Source: JALEFZ01 sp039817415 (lineage in GTDB: Bacteria; Bacteroidota; Bacteroidia; J057). From it: a stretch of 64,000 nucleotides of DNA. The position numbers were made by a program, and so were the translations under genes. The first letter of the stretch is position 1; each line of letters begins with the position of its first letter. Location of the stretch: NCBI GenBank assembly GCA_039817415.1, contig JBCBVV010000033.1, positions 1-64,000 of the forward strand, read 5' to 3'. Of the stretch, positions 1-8,359 are shown in pieces. The notes below the pieces were generated by a model. It ran no database searches, had not been told where the DNA came from, and was given only the letters and a program-made list of their open reading frames with translations.

Positions 1-106
1 AGCAAGAGAAAAGGATTTTTTATGAGCATCTTTCAGACCAAATAATACGTGATATTTTTTATATAAAAAAACATATCATATTTTAACTTCCTAAAAAATT
101 TACGGT
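1..106. other. Left edge, no supported gene
   Basis: AT-rich stretch before the first gene. Frame 1 is open from the edge to a TAA at 43-45, so the last 14 codons of an upstream plus-strand gene could be here, but this is too short to support. Nothing else is visible. Confidence 0.4.
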
Positions 107-1183
107 TTGAATCAGTTTTTATGGTTTATCGCAGGAGCTATTGCAGCGTTTATAACTAATCTTATTACACCTCCAATTTATTCCTGGGCTAGAAAAAAAC
201 TAGCTCGGAGGATTCTTCGTTATCAGTCAAAGAGGTCTAATCTAATTATACTAGGCCCTAATCCATCTAACCAACGAATGAAAATTGGCTCATTAGAGTT
301 AGATTTTATCGTGCTCCAATATGCTCGATATTCCCCTGATCTAATTTACACGACTTACAAGGACAGGGCTATTTCATTAAACTCAGATTTTAAAAGAATG
401 AAAGATGAGTTTATCCAAGACCTAAAAAAAAGACAACGCAAAGGTGAGCTGGGGTTGCCATATAACAGTGCAATGTATAAGCTTAGTAGCTTCAATGTAG
501 GAGAAAGAGAAATAGTTGATGGAGAGGAAATTCCAATACTTAAATTAAATTTTTTACCCACTGACTATTTTACGCAAATAATAACTGACTTAAATGTTGG
601 AAATCCGACCCGAGAAAAATATGCAAAATCAGTGGATCTTACTATCCAGCCAGTTCCAGAATTCTCAAGTATACTAGGTGTTAATTTTAATATCATAACA
701 AGTGATGGCTATCTTATTGTAACTCAAAGAAGTTCTGAAGTTAATGTCAATGGAGGAAGATATCATACATCAGTTGGAGAGAATCTTCTCCGTCCAACTG
801 ATTCAGATCCAAAAGGTGCACCCGATTTGTTCTATTGCGCAAGACGAGGAATTCAGGAGGAGCTTGGATTATCAGTCGATGCAAAAGATATAGAGTTTAC
901 TATTTTTGGTGTTTATCCTCCATGGTGTCAATATAAGATAATTGGCTGGAGTAAAATTAAAGAAACTAAATCCGAAGTACTAGAAATTCATTCATTAGCG
1001 ATACCAAAAGATAAATGGGAAAATAATAAACTACTATTCGTTCCATGTAATCCTAAATCAATTGCAAAATTTCTGAAAGAAACAGATAGACATAATTGGT
1101 ATGATATTGGTATTGCATGTTTAATTTTTAGTCTTTTCCAAGTTGGGTATTCTCACAAAGAAATAAGCAAAGCTTTTTTATAA
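107..1183 (+). CDS. Membrane-anchored protein with a Nudix-like domain
   Basis: The start is TTG; no better ATG lies upstream in frame. Residues 3-25 form one hydrophobic segment followed by a basic stretch, so the protein is probably anchored in the inner membrane with a cytoplasmic body. Residues about 190-300 look like a Nudix fold: a strand reading LIVTQRSS, then a divergent Nudix helix R247-G-I-Q-E251-E252-L-G254. The paired glutamates that bind metal remain, but the usual Arg-Glu is Arg-Gly and the loop before the helix is longer than normal. Residues 30-190 match nothing I recognise. The gene is clearly more AT-rich than the parA gene after it, which suggests recent acquisition. Nudix enzymes cleave nucleoside diphosphates linked to another group; the substrate here is unknown. 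A defence or signalling role would be inference only. Confidence 0.6.
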   Translation: MNQFLWFIAGAIAAFITNLITPPIYSWARKKLARRILRYQSKRSNLIILGPNPSNQRMKIGSLELDFIVLQYARYSPDLIYTTYKDRAISLNSDFKRMKDEFIQDLKKRQRKGELGLPYNSAMYKLSSFNVGEREIVDGEEIPILKLNFLPTDYFTQIITDLNVGNPTREKYAKSVDLTIQPVPEFSSILGVNFNIITSDGYLIVTQRSSEVNVNGGRYHTSVGENLLRPTDSDPKGAPDLFYCARRGIQEELGLSVDAKDIEFTIFGVYPPWCQYKIIGWSKIKETKSEVLEIHSLAIPKDKWENNKLLFVPCNPKSIAKFLKETDRHNWYDIGIACLIFSLFQVGYSHKEISKAFL

Positions 1184-1238
1184 TGGTTGAATTAAACTTA
1201 AAAACTTTTATTATCTAACCTAAACTAGCTTATATGAA

Positions 1239-1898
1239 TTGATAATTGGGATAACAAACCTAAAAGGAGGAGTCGGAAAATCCACCCTCGCCCAAAACCT
1301 AGGTGTCTGCCTTGCCCACATGGGCTACAGGATAGCCATATTAGATACAGACACCAACCAAAATTCCCTCTCTTGGTATGGAGCCAGAGATGAAAAACTA
1401 CCGCCCTTGACTGTTATCGGTTTGAGCGAAAGTGAGACCCTCTCGAAGTCCATTGCAAACCTGCATAGAGACTATGAGATTATCCTGGTTGATGGCACAC
1501 CAAATCTTTCCAAGATGACAACCCGCATCATCTTAAGCAGCGATTTGTTACTGATTCCCGTTCGTCCAGGTGCACAGGATTATCGCACCCTACAGGAGTT
1601 TATGAATCGCTATGAAGAAGCCAAGGCCTTTCGAGAGGCGATACCCGCCTACTTTGTGATGAATGAATTCTCAGCCCAGAAGAAGGTTCATAATGGTTTG
1701 TTGGAGCGTATTTCCAATGATTTTGATCTACCAGTGGTAAACACCAAGATCAACAGCCGAGTAGCTTACACCGAAGCCAGTGTTGTTGGGCAGGGTGTTT
1801 TGGAGTACGCAGACACCAAAGCCAAGCAAGAGATGATCAACCTAACCAAAGAGGTCTTGGCTCTGGCTGAAGAAAACCAATTACTCGAGGTCACATGA
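1239..1898 (+). CDS. parA: ParA-family partition ATPase
   Basis: Starts at TTG; an ATG five bases upstream runs straight into a stop. The N-terminus carries the deviant Walker A motif KGGVGKST (residues about 8-15), and the Walker A' and B regions follow (LDTDTNQNS, then IILVDGTP). At about 219 residues it is the short ParA type found on plasmids and integrated elements rather than the longer chromosomal Soj type. These ATPases move or position DNA cargo together with a small DNA-binding partner. It overlaps the next gene by four bases (ATGA), so the two are translationally coupled. GC content resembles the downstream chromosome, unlike the AT-rich gene before it. Confidence 0.85.
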   Translation: MIIGITNLKGGVGKSTLAQNLGVCLAHMGYRIAILDTDTNQNSLSWYGARDEKLPPLTVIGLSESETLSKSIANLHRDYEIILVDGTPNLSKMTTRIILSSDLLLIPVRPGAQDYRTLQEFMNRYEEAKAFREAIPAYFVMNEFSAQKKVHNGLLERISNDFDLPVVNTKINSRVAYTEASVVGQGVLEYADTKAKQEMINLTKEVLALAEENQLLEVT

Positions 1899-2152
1899 GC
1901 AAAAAAGACCTGGACTTTGGCAAGCTAGACTTAAGCCAAAAGAAACCTATCAAGCGCACCCCCACACCATCGGAAAAGACCGAGGCAGCCGTCAAGTCCA
2001 TTCATAAGCCCAAGCCCAAGGAACGTCTCAAGCGGATCACCATTGATTTTCCGATTTCAACTTACAAGCAGATTCGAGCTAAGACTATTGAGGAGGAGAT
2101 GACTCTGAAGGAATATTTCATTGGCTTAGTTGAACGAGATTTGAGGAACTGA
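1895..2152 (+). CDS. Small ribbon-helix-helix-like ParA partner
   Basis: An 85-residue basic protein encoded in overlap with parA. The first 45 residues are Lys/Pro-rich and probably disordered; residues 46-85 (KRITIDFPISTYKQIRAKT, then EEEMTLKEYFIGLVERDL) have the strand-helix-helix pattern of the MetJ/Arc fold. Position and size match ParG/Omega-type partners that bind repeated centromere sites and stimulate the ATPase through their flexible N-terminus. The repeat cluster just downstream (2220-2289) is a plausible binding region. The fold call is by pattern, not by search. Confidence 0.65.
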   Translation: MSKKDLDFGKLDLSQKKPIKRTPTPSEKTEAAVKSIHKPKPKERLKRITIDFPISTYKQIRAKTIEEEMTLKEYFIGLVERDLRN

Positions 2153-2219
2153 TTCCTAGACAATCTTAGGATTAAACCCTGACTTCCCTCTCTAATGGGC
2201 CATTAATAAGCGTTTGAGA

Positions 2220-2289
2220 CGATTTGAGTAATCAAATCGAAGTTCTAGGGATCAGAGAAAAAGTCGATTTGTTGTACCTATGTTGTACC
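2220..2289. repeat. Repeat cluster between partition genes and tRNA-Met
   Basis: A perfect palindrome, CGATTTGA-GTAA-TCAAATCG, lies at 2220-2239. A third CGATTTG copy is at 2265-2271, and TGTTGTACC occurs twice (2270-2278 and 2281-2289). Such a cluster after a ParA/RHH pair and beside the 3' end of a tRNA gene could be a centromere-like site or recombinase arm sites of an integrated element. The palindrome could also simply be the end of the parA transcript. Confidence 0.45.
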
Positions 2290-2293
2290 CAAC

Positions 2294-2327
2294 AAAAAAG
2301 CACTTATCCTGATTTCGGGATAAGTGC
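2294..2327 (-). terminator. Terminator of tRNA-Met
   Basis: Ten-base stem GCACTTATCC (2300-2309) pairs with GGATAAGTGC (2318-2327). Read on the minus strand it is followed by a run of T (2299-2294). It sits 13 bases beyond the 3' end of the tRNA. Confidence 0.85.
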
Positions 2328-2340
2328 CTGACTATCATTG

Positions 2341-2414
2341 TGGCGCAGGGGGGAATCGAACCCCCGACCTCAGGGTTATGAATCCTGCGCTCTAACCTTC
2401 TGAGCTACCGCGCC
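2341..2414 (-). tRNA. tRNA-Met (CAT anticodon)
   Basis: A 74-base cloverleaf on the minus strand. The acceptor arm GGCGCGG pairs with CTGCGCC (one G-T), the T-arm contains GGTTCGATTCC, and the anticodon loop is TTCATAA. CCA is not encoded. The normal acceptor pair 1-72 (G-C) suggests an elongator rather than an initiator. The 3' end faces the partition genes, so it is a likely integration target. Confidence 0.93.
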
Positions 2415-2428
2415 GATTATTGCGGATG

Positions 2429-2436
2429 CAAATATA
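2429..2436 (-). promoter_or_regulatory. -7 box of tRNA-Met promoter
   Basis: On the minus strand this reads TATATTTG, a perfect match to the Bacteroidota -7 consensus TAnnTTTG, and would start transcription about 8 bases before the mature tRNA. No clear -33 TTTG at the usual distance. Confidence 0.5.
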
Positions 2437-2498
2437 AACATCCAAAAATTAATACGCTACTTTTTTCAAAAATGTTGGTGGTATTTTTCAACAAAAAC

Positions 2499-2527
2499 AA
2501 AAAAAGGGACAACCCCCCAGTTGCCCC
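2499..2527 (-). terminator. Terminator of the amylase gene
   Basis: On the minus strand GGGGCAAC pairs with GTTGTCCC (one G-T) around a 6-base loop, followed by seven T. It lies 33 bases after the amylase stop codon. Confidence 0.85.
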
Positions 2528-2560
2528 TGAGCCCCTAAAGGGACCTGGTTGGTAAGAACG

Positions 2561-4600
2561 TTACTGTGAAACCATCAATTTACCCGTCCTAAGGCCCTCT
2601 CCATCAGAGAGTCGGTACATATAAAGCCCCTTGGCCAACTGGGTAAGGTCTATTTTGTAGGTTGAGGTTTGTGCTGAAATCCTTTCCTGGCGAATGACCC
2701 TTCCATCTAATCCTACTATCTGGAGTTGTTGGTCCGTCTCAGTTGCTGTTTCAAACTGGAATAGAAAGACGCCACTAGAAGGATTGGGAGAAATGCTGAC
2801 ATCAATCTTTGTTGGCGCCGCCTTACGGAAGTTCCAATTGCCTTCGGTAACCCAAACTTCTGTACAACTGGACAGATCAGGGCTTTGGCTCCCTCCATTG
2901 TTGCTGAAGATGAAGTTGGCGCAGTTGGCATTGTTGAAGGTGTAGGAATACCATCCATTCCCATCGTTTTGCATACCCACACCGGGCCAGCTCGTGCTCT
3001 GCCCGCTAGGCGTAACATTCCAGAAGTAAATCTCAGGGTTGCTATAGCTCGTAGGTCGGAAGTGGACGGTCAAATCACCGTTTCCCCCTCCTGCATCAGG
3101 GTTGCTGCTGTGCCAGGAACCATTGTACCACCCTTCATCGCAACGATATAAATTGGCTGATTGTGAAGCTCCATTGTTGCTGAAAATAATGTTAGAGCAT
3201 TCTGCACAAGCTAGGGTGTAGGAGTACCATTCATTGCCATCGTTTGTCATGGCTTCACCAGGCCAGGTAGTGGAGGGACCTGATGGAGTAGGATTCCAGA
3301 AGTAAATGGTAGGATTGCCCCAGCCAGAAGTATTTTTGAAGTGAACGGTTAGGTTATCATTACAAGGAGCAGAGGCCTTTTCCCAAACCGCATAGTCATT
3401 GCCGAAAGCAGCTAGCGTCCAACCAGAACCGGCGGGAGACCAACTTCCTGGACCAATTTTCATGGCTACTTTTCCATCAATTTCTGCTGCGTAAAGATTT
3501 CCTTGAGCCACTTTGATGTCAAGTGTGGAGGTAGAATGAAGGCCATTGCGTTTTCTGATTTGAACCAGATCGGCAATGTCATCATGCAAGCCCCAATCAT
3601 AGAAGTGATCCCAAAAAACAGTGGGTACACCCGGATGTGTCATGATGTAAGCATATCCCTGCATGACCTTTCCTCCAGGAAAGGGCCAGTAGTTTTGCGT
3701 AGAACCGGTATCATGGTTGTCCACAAAAGTTACAGAACGAGCTGGATACCAACCGATCACACCAGGTGCACCTCCATTGTTGGACAACCTCCATAGTTCT
3801 CCATTCACGGCTTGCTGTAGGATACCCTTGGTGGTAAAGTCAAAGGCATGTGAGGTTCCATTGGTTTGGTCGATCCAATTGATGATCTGCTGGCGGTGTG
3901 GGTTGGCATCGTTGATGTTGAGGTTGTCCCAAAGCTCTCCAACAGAAAAGTAGGTACTAGTTGCATTGTCGTATAGGCCATTGTAATAGCCAGAATACCC
4001 TCTGATGTAGTCATAACGCCAGCCATCAAAGCCAATGGTGTTTTTCAACCAGTTCATCCAAGTGATGATGTCATTTTGGACCGTCGCATTGGTGTGGTCA
4101 ATGTCTCTTGCGGCACTGTAGTTATCCCCTGTATCCCAGTTTCCACAAGGATTTCCTCCATTCTGACCCCATTCGTCCTGAGCCGTTACAGCCCAACAAC
4201 CCCAAGTAGGATTGGTGAAGTCTGCCCAATTGGTACTTCCGACACGGTGATTGATCACAATATCACCAATGGCCTTGATTCCTTCGTTATGAAGGGCGGT
4301 AATGGCCGCTTGTAATTCTACCTGTGTACCATAATTTGAGTTTTGGTCGTACAATTCACGTGGGAGATAGCCGTGGTTGTCAGCCGCATCCGAGGAAGGA
4401 GGGAACCAAACCATATCAATGCCTGAGGCAGATAAGTCGGCAGCTTTGGAAGCGATGACATTGTACCAACCTAATGTATTGCCTTCAGATTCCCAGTTGA
4501 ATCCTTGTAGCAACACATCCGTGTTGTTTTGTGCCATTAGCCCTACTCCTGACAGGAGAAAAGCCAATAGGCAGGTTAAGGTGTAGCGAGCGTAAAGCAT
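2561..4600 (-). CDS. Secreted alpha-amylase (GH13) with two starch-binding-like modules and T9SS tail
   Basis: Hydrolyses internal alpha-1,4 bonds of starch or glycogen outside the cell. A signal peptide (residues 1-24, cut after LMAQ) is followed by a GH13 barrel. The catalytic residues are visible: D197 in DGWRYD, E222 in GELWD and D297 in FVDNHD. Residues about 410-500 and 510-595 are two copies of one module (LTVHF...IYFWN.TPSG...TWPG...DGN.WYSYT) resembling bacterial starch-binding domains of the CBM25/26 kind. The last about 80 residues (ISPNPSSGVF ... KGLYMYRLSDG) are a type A T9SS sorting domain, so it is exported across the outer membrane. The barrel resembles the plant/Bacteroidota subgroup of amylases. 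A membrane regulator with glucan-binding-like domains is the next gene upstream, a likely controller. Confidence 0.93.
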   Translation of the reverse strand: MLYARYTLTCLLAFLLSGVGLMAQNNTDVLLQGFNWESEGNTLGWYNVIASKAADLSASGIDMVWFPPSSDAADNHGYLPRELYDQNSNYGTQVELQAAITALHNEGIKAIGDIVINHRVGSTNWADFTNPTWGCWAVTAQDEWGQNGGNPCGNWDTGDNYSAARDIDHTNATVQNDIITWMNWLKNTIGFDGWRYDYIRGYSGYYNGLYDNATSTYFSVGELWDNLNINDANPHRQQIINWIDQTNGTSHAFDFTTKGILQQAVNGELWRLSNNGGAPGVIGWYPARSVTFVDNHDTGSTQNYWPFPGGKVMQGYAYIMTHPGVPTVFWDHFYDWGLHDDIADLVQIRKRNGLHSTSTLDIKVAQGNLYAAEIDGKVAMKIGPGSWSPAGSGWTLAAFGNDYAVWEKASAPCNDNLTVHFKNTSGWGNPTIYFWNPTPSGPSTTWPGEAMTNDGNEWYSYTLACAECSNIIFSNNGASQSANLYRCDEGWYNGSWHSSNPDAGGGNGDLTVHFRPTSYSNPEIYFWNVTPSGQSTSWPGVGMQNDGNGWYSYTFNNANCANFIFSNNGGSQSPDLSSCTEVWVTEGNWNFRKAAPTKIDVSISPNPSSGVFLFQFETATETDQQLQIVGLDGRVIRQERISAQTSTYKIDLTQLAKGLYMYRLSDGEGLRTGKLMVSQ

Positions 4601-4841
4601 AGTAGATTTATTTTTGATTGCGATAGTGTTTTCATATTCCTAAATCCTCATACAAGAATCGTGGCGAATCATGAAATGGGATGTTCCACTTCCGAAAAGG
4701 GAGTACCAAATTATAAATGGGTTCACAAAAATATAGGCGAGAAGCGCGTAGGGAAGGTTTTATTCAAGAGTTGACAATCTACGCTATTATGACTACCCTC
4801 AGATAAAGTGTCACCCATGAGGGTGGGTTTGGATCATAAAA

Positions 4842-6722
4842 TTAGGATTGATCTTCCTTGCCCTGCTCGAAATATTCCCTTGGGGTCTGCCCCGTCAATT
4901 TCTTAAAGGAGCGATTGAAGGCCGTTTTAGAATTGAAGCCCACGTGCAAAGCAATAGCCAAAAAAGTGTGGTGCTGAAAGGCAGGATCAAGAGCGGTTTG
5001 CTTAAATGCCTCCACCCGATAGGAATTCACAAAGTCGTTGAAATTTCTTCCATACCCTTGGTTGATGACACGAGACAGTTCATGCGGATTGGTTCCGATT
5101 TGTTCGGCCAAATCTGGTAAGGACAATTTGGGATTGAGGAAGGGTCGCTCCTTCTCCATCCACTCTCCCACCCTCATCTTGAGTTCGGTGTCAACTTCCT
5201 GCTCTTTTTCCGCGTCCTCCTCTGGAGGATTGATCGCTTCTATCAAAGGATTCTCAACCTGTGTTTCTGGCAAACGGAAAATATCTGGTTCTTTGAGGGC
5301 AAAATAGCCAAGCAAAAATACTGTCAGCGAGAAACCAATCCACAAACTATCGGTCAGGGTATCTGTCATAAACGCTAAGTCAAGGTCCTGAATCCATCCA
5401 TAGGTCCCAATGGCATATATCCCAGCCCAGAGAACCAGGCAAATGGCCTTCAACCACATCACAGTCTTGAGGAAGTTTACATTTGAACCACTGGAGTATT
5501 GATTGTCTGAATCCACCTCGTAGGAACGGATCATTCTCTGTGCATAGACCCAGTAGCCTAGGTTGTACAAAAAGGCGAAGCCTCCCAATCGCTCAAAAGT
5601 AGGTCGAAATCGTTGATCTACGGAAAGGTTGATAAACTCTCCCTTATCCATCAAAAAAAAGGGGATGTAGAACAAGAGATGAAGGAAAAAAGGAATAAAC
5701 TGAAGGAGATCCCTGAGCTGAAAGCCCTTATCCCGACTTCTCAACAGTCTACTGATGTAGGTAACAAAAAGGGGAGCATATAAGAAGTACAGAAAATCAG
5801 GTATGAGCAACAAACGGGGAAGCCACTGAAAAATTTCCCTGTCATAAACCGCTACGCGAGAAATCAGGGTAAGCGAAAAAACAAGCAAGAGGAGTGACAA
5901 TATTTGGTTAGATCGAGGAATTGGACGTTGGAGGGTATTGATGACCAGAATTAGCAATAAGCCTTGGACAGCCGCCATTAACCAAAAAATTGTATAGGCA
6001 TTGATAGGAGTTCCAGATAGGTCCTCCCAGGATTCAACTTTGATTTTTACCTCTTGCTCCTTCTTCTCATTTAGTATATACCTCCTGTTGAACCTTGCCC
6101 TTCCACTTTTTCGGCCTTCCACATTTGCCCAATTCCCTCGGCATACCTTAAACTCAAGGGTATCATTGTAAACAGGCACCGATACTTGATACAAGTCCTC
6201 CCCATTCTTCTCAAATCGGAGTTGAGGATCACCAGGAAGCCAAGAATTGAAGTTTCCAGTCAGGAAAAGAGCAGCATCCAAGGGGGTATTTTCAGGAATT
6301 TCCTCTAAGACTACTTTTATTTTGGCAATAGGCACAATATTGGGTAGATCTTCCCATCCATATACCTCATCACTCAGGGTCAATGGACCAACACCTCCTT
6401 TTTGTGAACGATTGGAAACAGGTTTTCCTAATCCATCGCTTTCTCCTTTGTCCCAATTTCCTCGCGTGTACTTGTATTCAAAGGGCGGCTCCACATGTGC
6501 CAAGGTGATGGATAATTTTCCATCCCTTCTTTTTTGTAGCAGGAAGGCGGGATCACCAGGATTCCAATTGTTAAAACTTCCTGCAAGAAAGATGCTGTCT
6601 GAATCGGGTGTGTTAGATGGGACTTTTTCTAGAAGAAAGGTAGACTGGGCACTCATTTTCCCTACGAAAACAAGCGTGCAAAGCAAAAAGCCGAATAAGT
6701 AGTTAGTCCTGATGTCGTTCAT
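4842..6722 (-). CDS. Membrane-embedded AraC regulator with two extracytoplasmic glucan-binding-like domains
   Basis: A one-protein sensor and transcription factor. After a signal-like segment (start at the ATG at 6722, eight codons inside the longest frame) come two tandem domains of about 100 residues. Both contain the signature FLAGSFNNWNPGDP or FLTGNFNSWLPGDP and an F-K/Y-R-GNW motif, typical of CBM20/CBM48 or E-set glycogen-binding folds. A block of about seven hydrophobic helices (about 235-470) follows, then an acidic linker and a C-terminal AraC-type double helix-turn-helix (about 520-620, ending LTGQTPREYF). It should bind oligosaccharides in the periplasm and act on DNA from the membrane. 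Its neighbour on the same strand is the amylase (241 bases between them), which I infer to be a target. Confidence 0.85.
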   Translation of the reverse strand: MNDIRTNYLFGFLLCTLVFVGKMSAQSTFLLEKVPSNTPDSDSIFLAGSFNNWNPGDPAFLLQKRRDGKLSITLAHVEPPFEYKYTRGNWDKGESDGLGKPVSNRSQKGGVGPLTLSDEVYGWEDLPNIVPIAKIKVVLEEIPENTPLDAALFLTGNFNSWLPGDPQLRFEKNGEDLYQVSVPVYNDTLEFKVCRGNWANVEGRKSGRARFNRRYILNEKKEQEVKIKVESWEDLSGTPINAYTIFWLMAAVQGLLLILVINTLQRPIPRSNQILSLLLLVFSLTLISRVAVYDREIFQWLPRLLLIPDFLYFLYAPLFVTYISRLLRSRDKGFQLRDLLQFIPFFLHLLFYIPFFLMDKGEFINLSVDQRFRPTFERLGGFAFLYNLGYWVYAQRMIRSYEVDSDNQYSSGSNVNFLKTVMWLKAICLVLWAGIYAIGTYGWIQDLDLAFMTDTLTDSLWIGFSLTVFLLGYFALKEPDIFRLPETQVENPLIEAINPPEEDAEKEQEVDTELKMRVGEWMEKERPFLNPKLSLPDLAEQIGTNPHELSRVINQGYGRNFNDFVNSYRVEAFKQTALDPAFQHHTFLAIALHVGFNSKTAFNRSFKKLTGQTPREYFEQGKEDQS

Positions 6723-6901
6723 GAAAACTCCGTGAGGATGCCCCATCCCATTGAACTGAAATATAGGAAATGTTCACAGATCTCATGTAGAGAAAAATGA
6801 ATTTTTCGGGAAAGGGAAATTTAAATGATGTTAACCCATCATCTCCCTTCTTCTTTTTTTAAAGCAAGTGCCTTCAATTCCCCAAGAATAAGAAAAGGCA
6901 G

Positions 6902-8359
6902 TTACATCCAGTTTTTCTGATCTCTTTCAACCCTGTAGAGAATATAATCTCTGAGTTCGTCCGCAACTTCCTTTTCCAAATAAGGAATCTGAAGTGTTCC
7001 ACCTGCAGTAGACAAAACCAGGGATACCAAATCCTTTCTTCTTTGGTAGGGAGACTGACGATAGCTTACAGCCTGGACTTTGTAAATAGGCAGTATACTT
7101 TCTCGGGTTCCGATGACACCAGAGTAGGTCTTTATCATATGAGCATTGATCCAATACTTCCATCGCTGTTGATACCTATTCGCAGCCCAGTACATCAGGG
7201 GCAGATATAAAACAAACATCAAACTCCACCATTCAAATCTCAGGTAAAGCAAGGGTGTGATTATCAAAAAGGGAATCAATCCAAAATAAAGAAACCTTCT
7301 TCCAATCACCCTTTTGCTAATTGCATGGACTTGGTCAAAGGCCAGCCATGATTCAGGATACAATGTCTTCTGAACAGCCTCAATGTGTTCTATGGTCGAA
7401 CCAGGAAGTTCGTTGGCAGTTCTCCTCCCACTAGATGCAACAAATAACTTAAGGGAAAAGAGCCCCAATAGCTGTCTAAGCGGGTTGGTACGCCACTGGA
7501 TCAATTGAACCTTATTATAGGGAGCTGAATTCTCTTGTCTAGTGAAAAGGCCAGAAATCCATTTGAAACCGGCCTCATATTGCCAGAATCTCAAGTTGTA
7601 GTAGGTAACAACCGTACGAACTAGCGAAAGGATAATAGAGGCAAAGACCCATATCCCAAAAACGATGGCCGAATACCCGACATACGCCCAAAAAGCGTTT
7701 ACGATATCATCTGGCCCAAATTGAAATATCTCCTCAGCAAAAGAATAGGTACCCCATAGAAATCCTAAAATAATCCCCATGGTTTGGATATGATTGGCTG
7801 TAACCCCAATCTTCAACAAGGTCGGTACATCCACCTGGAAAATTACCTTTTCCACTTTCTCCTCTACCTGCTCTTCTGCTGAAGTGGCAACAACTTCCTT
7901 TTTATTCCTAAGGATGAGATCCCTTAAGACAGAAGCATTCTCTTCACTAAGAGCTTCAATGGCCACCTCCTGTGCTTCAGATCCAGCTGTATCAACTTTG
8001 AATTGAACGGAATTCAGCAGTCGGTGCAGGATGTTTTGCTCGAAATTAACCCCTTGAATCCGCTCAAAGGGTATGCTAATACGTTTCTTACTAAAGACAC
8101 CCCGCTCAATAACCAATTCATCCCCTTCGATGTGATAGTAAAATCGAAAGTACTCTAAAAGAGCCATGATCATTTGATAGACCGCCAAAAAGCCAGCTAA
8201 GTAGAGTAAATAAGTGTATCCTCCCCCTCCATCTCCTCTTCTAAAGAAATAGAGGATAGCCAAGGGAAGTACCAAACGGACCAAGCGCCTTCCATACTTT
8301 AGCAGTATGAATAGGACGGCCACCGGAGACTGCCTACGTGGAGTGTAAAATTCATTCAT
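6902..8359 (-). CDS. Triple bPH2-domain membrane protein (YdbT-like)
   Basis: A 485-residue inner-membrane protein of the COG3428/YdbT type. Pairs of hydrophobic helices (about 25-65, 180-245, 345-390) are each followed by a bacterial PH-like domain (about 75-165, 255-330, 400-480). The domains share the pattern of basic/tyrosine strands followed by ISIPFERIQGVNF, APYNKVQLIQW or LPIYKVQAVSY. The family's function is unsettled; Bacillus YdbS/YdbT affect antimicrobial resistance and envelope stress. It overlaps the preceding gene by 8 bases, and both are one transcription unit. Confidence 0.85.
   Translation of the reverse strand: MNEFYTPRRQSPVAVLFILLKYGRRLVRLVLPLAILYFFRRGDGGGGYTYLLYLAGFLAVYQMIMALLEYFRFYYHIEGDELVIERGVFSKKRISIPFERIQGVNFEQNILHRLLNSVQFKVDTAGSEAQEVAIEALSEENASVLRDLILRNKKEVVATSAEEQVEEKVEKVIFQVDVPTLLKIGVTANHIQTMGIILGFLWGTYSFAEEIFQFGPDDIVNAFWAYVGYSAIVFGIWVFASIILSLVRTVVTYYNLRFWQYEAGFKWISGLFTRQENSAPYNKVQLIQWRTNPLRQLLGLFSLKLFVASSGRRTANELPGSTIEHIEAVQKTLYPESWLAFDQVHAISKRVIGRRFLYFGLIPFLIITPLLYLRFEWWSLMFVLYLPLMYWAANRYQQRWKYWINAHMIKTYSGVIGTRESILPIYKVQAVSYRQSPYQRRKDLVSLVLSTAGGTLQIPYLEKEVADELRDYILYRVERDQKNWM

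Noticed and set aside
2561..4600. Several plus-strand frames inside the amylase gene
   Set aside because: Shadow frames with no signals; the minus-strand gene has catalytic residues, signal peptide and sorting tail.
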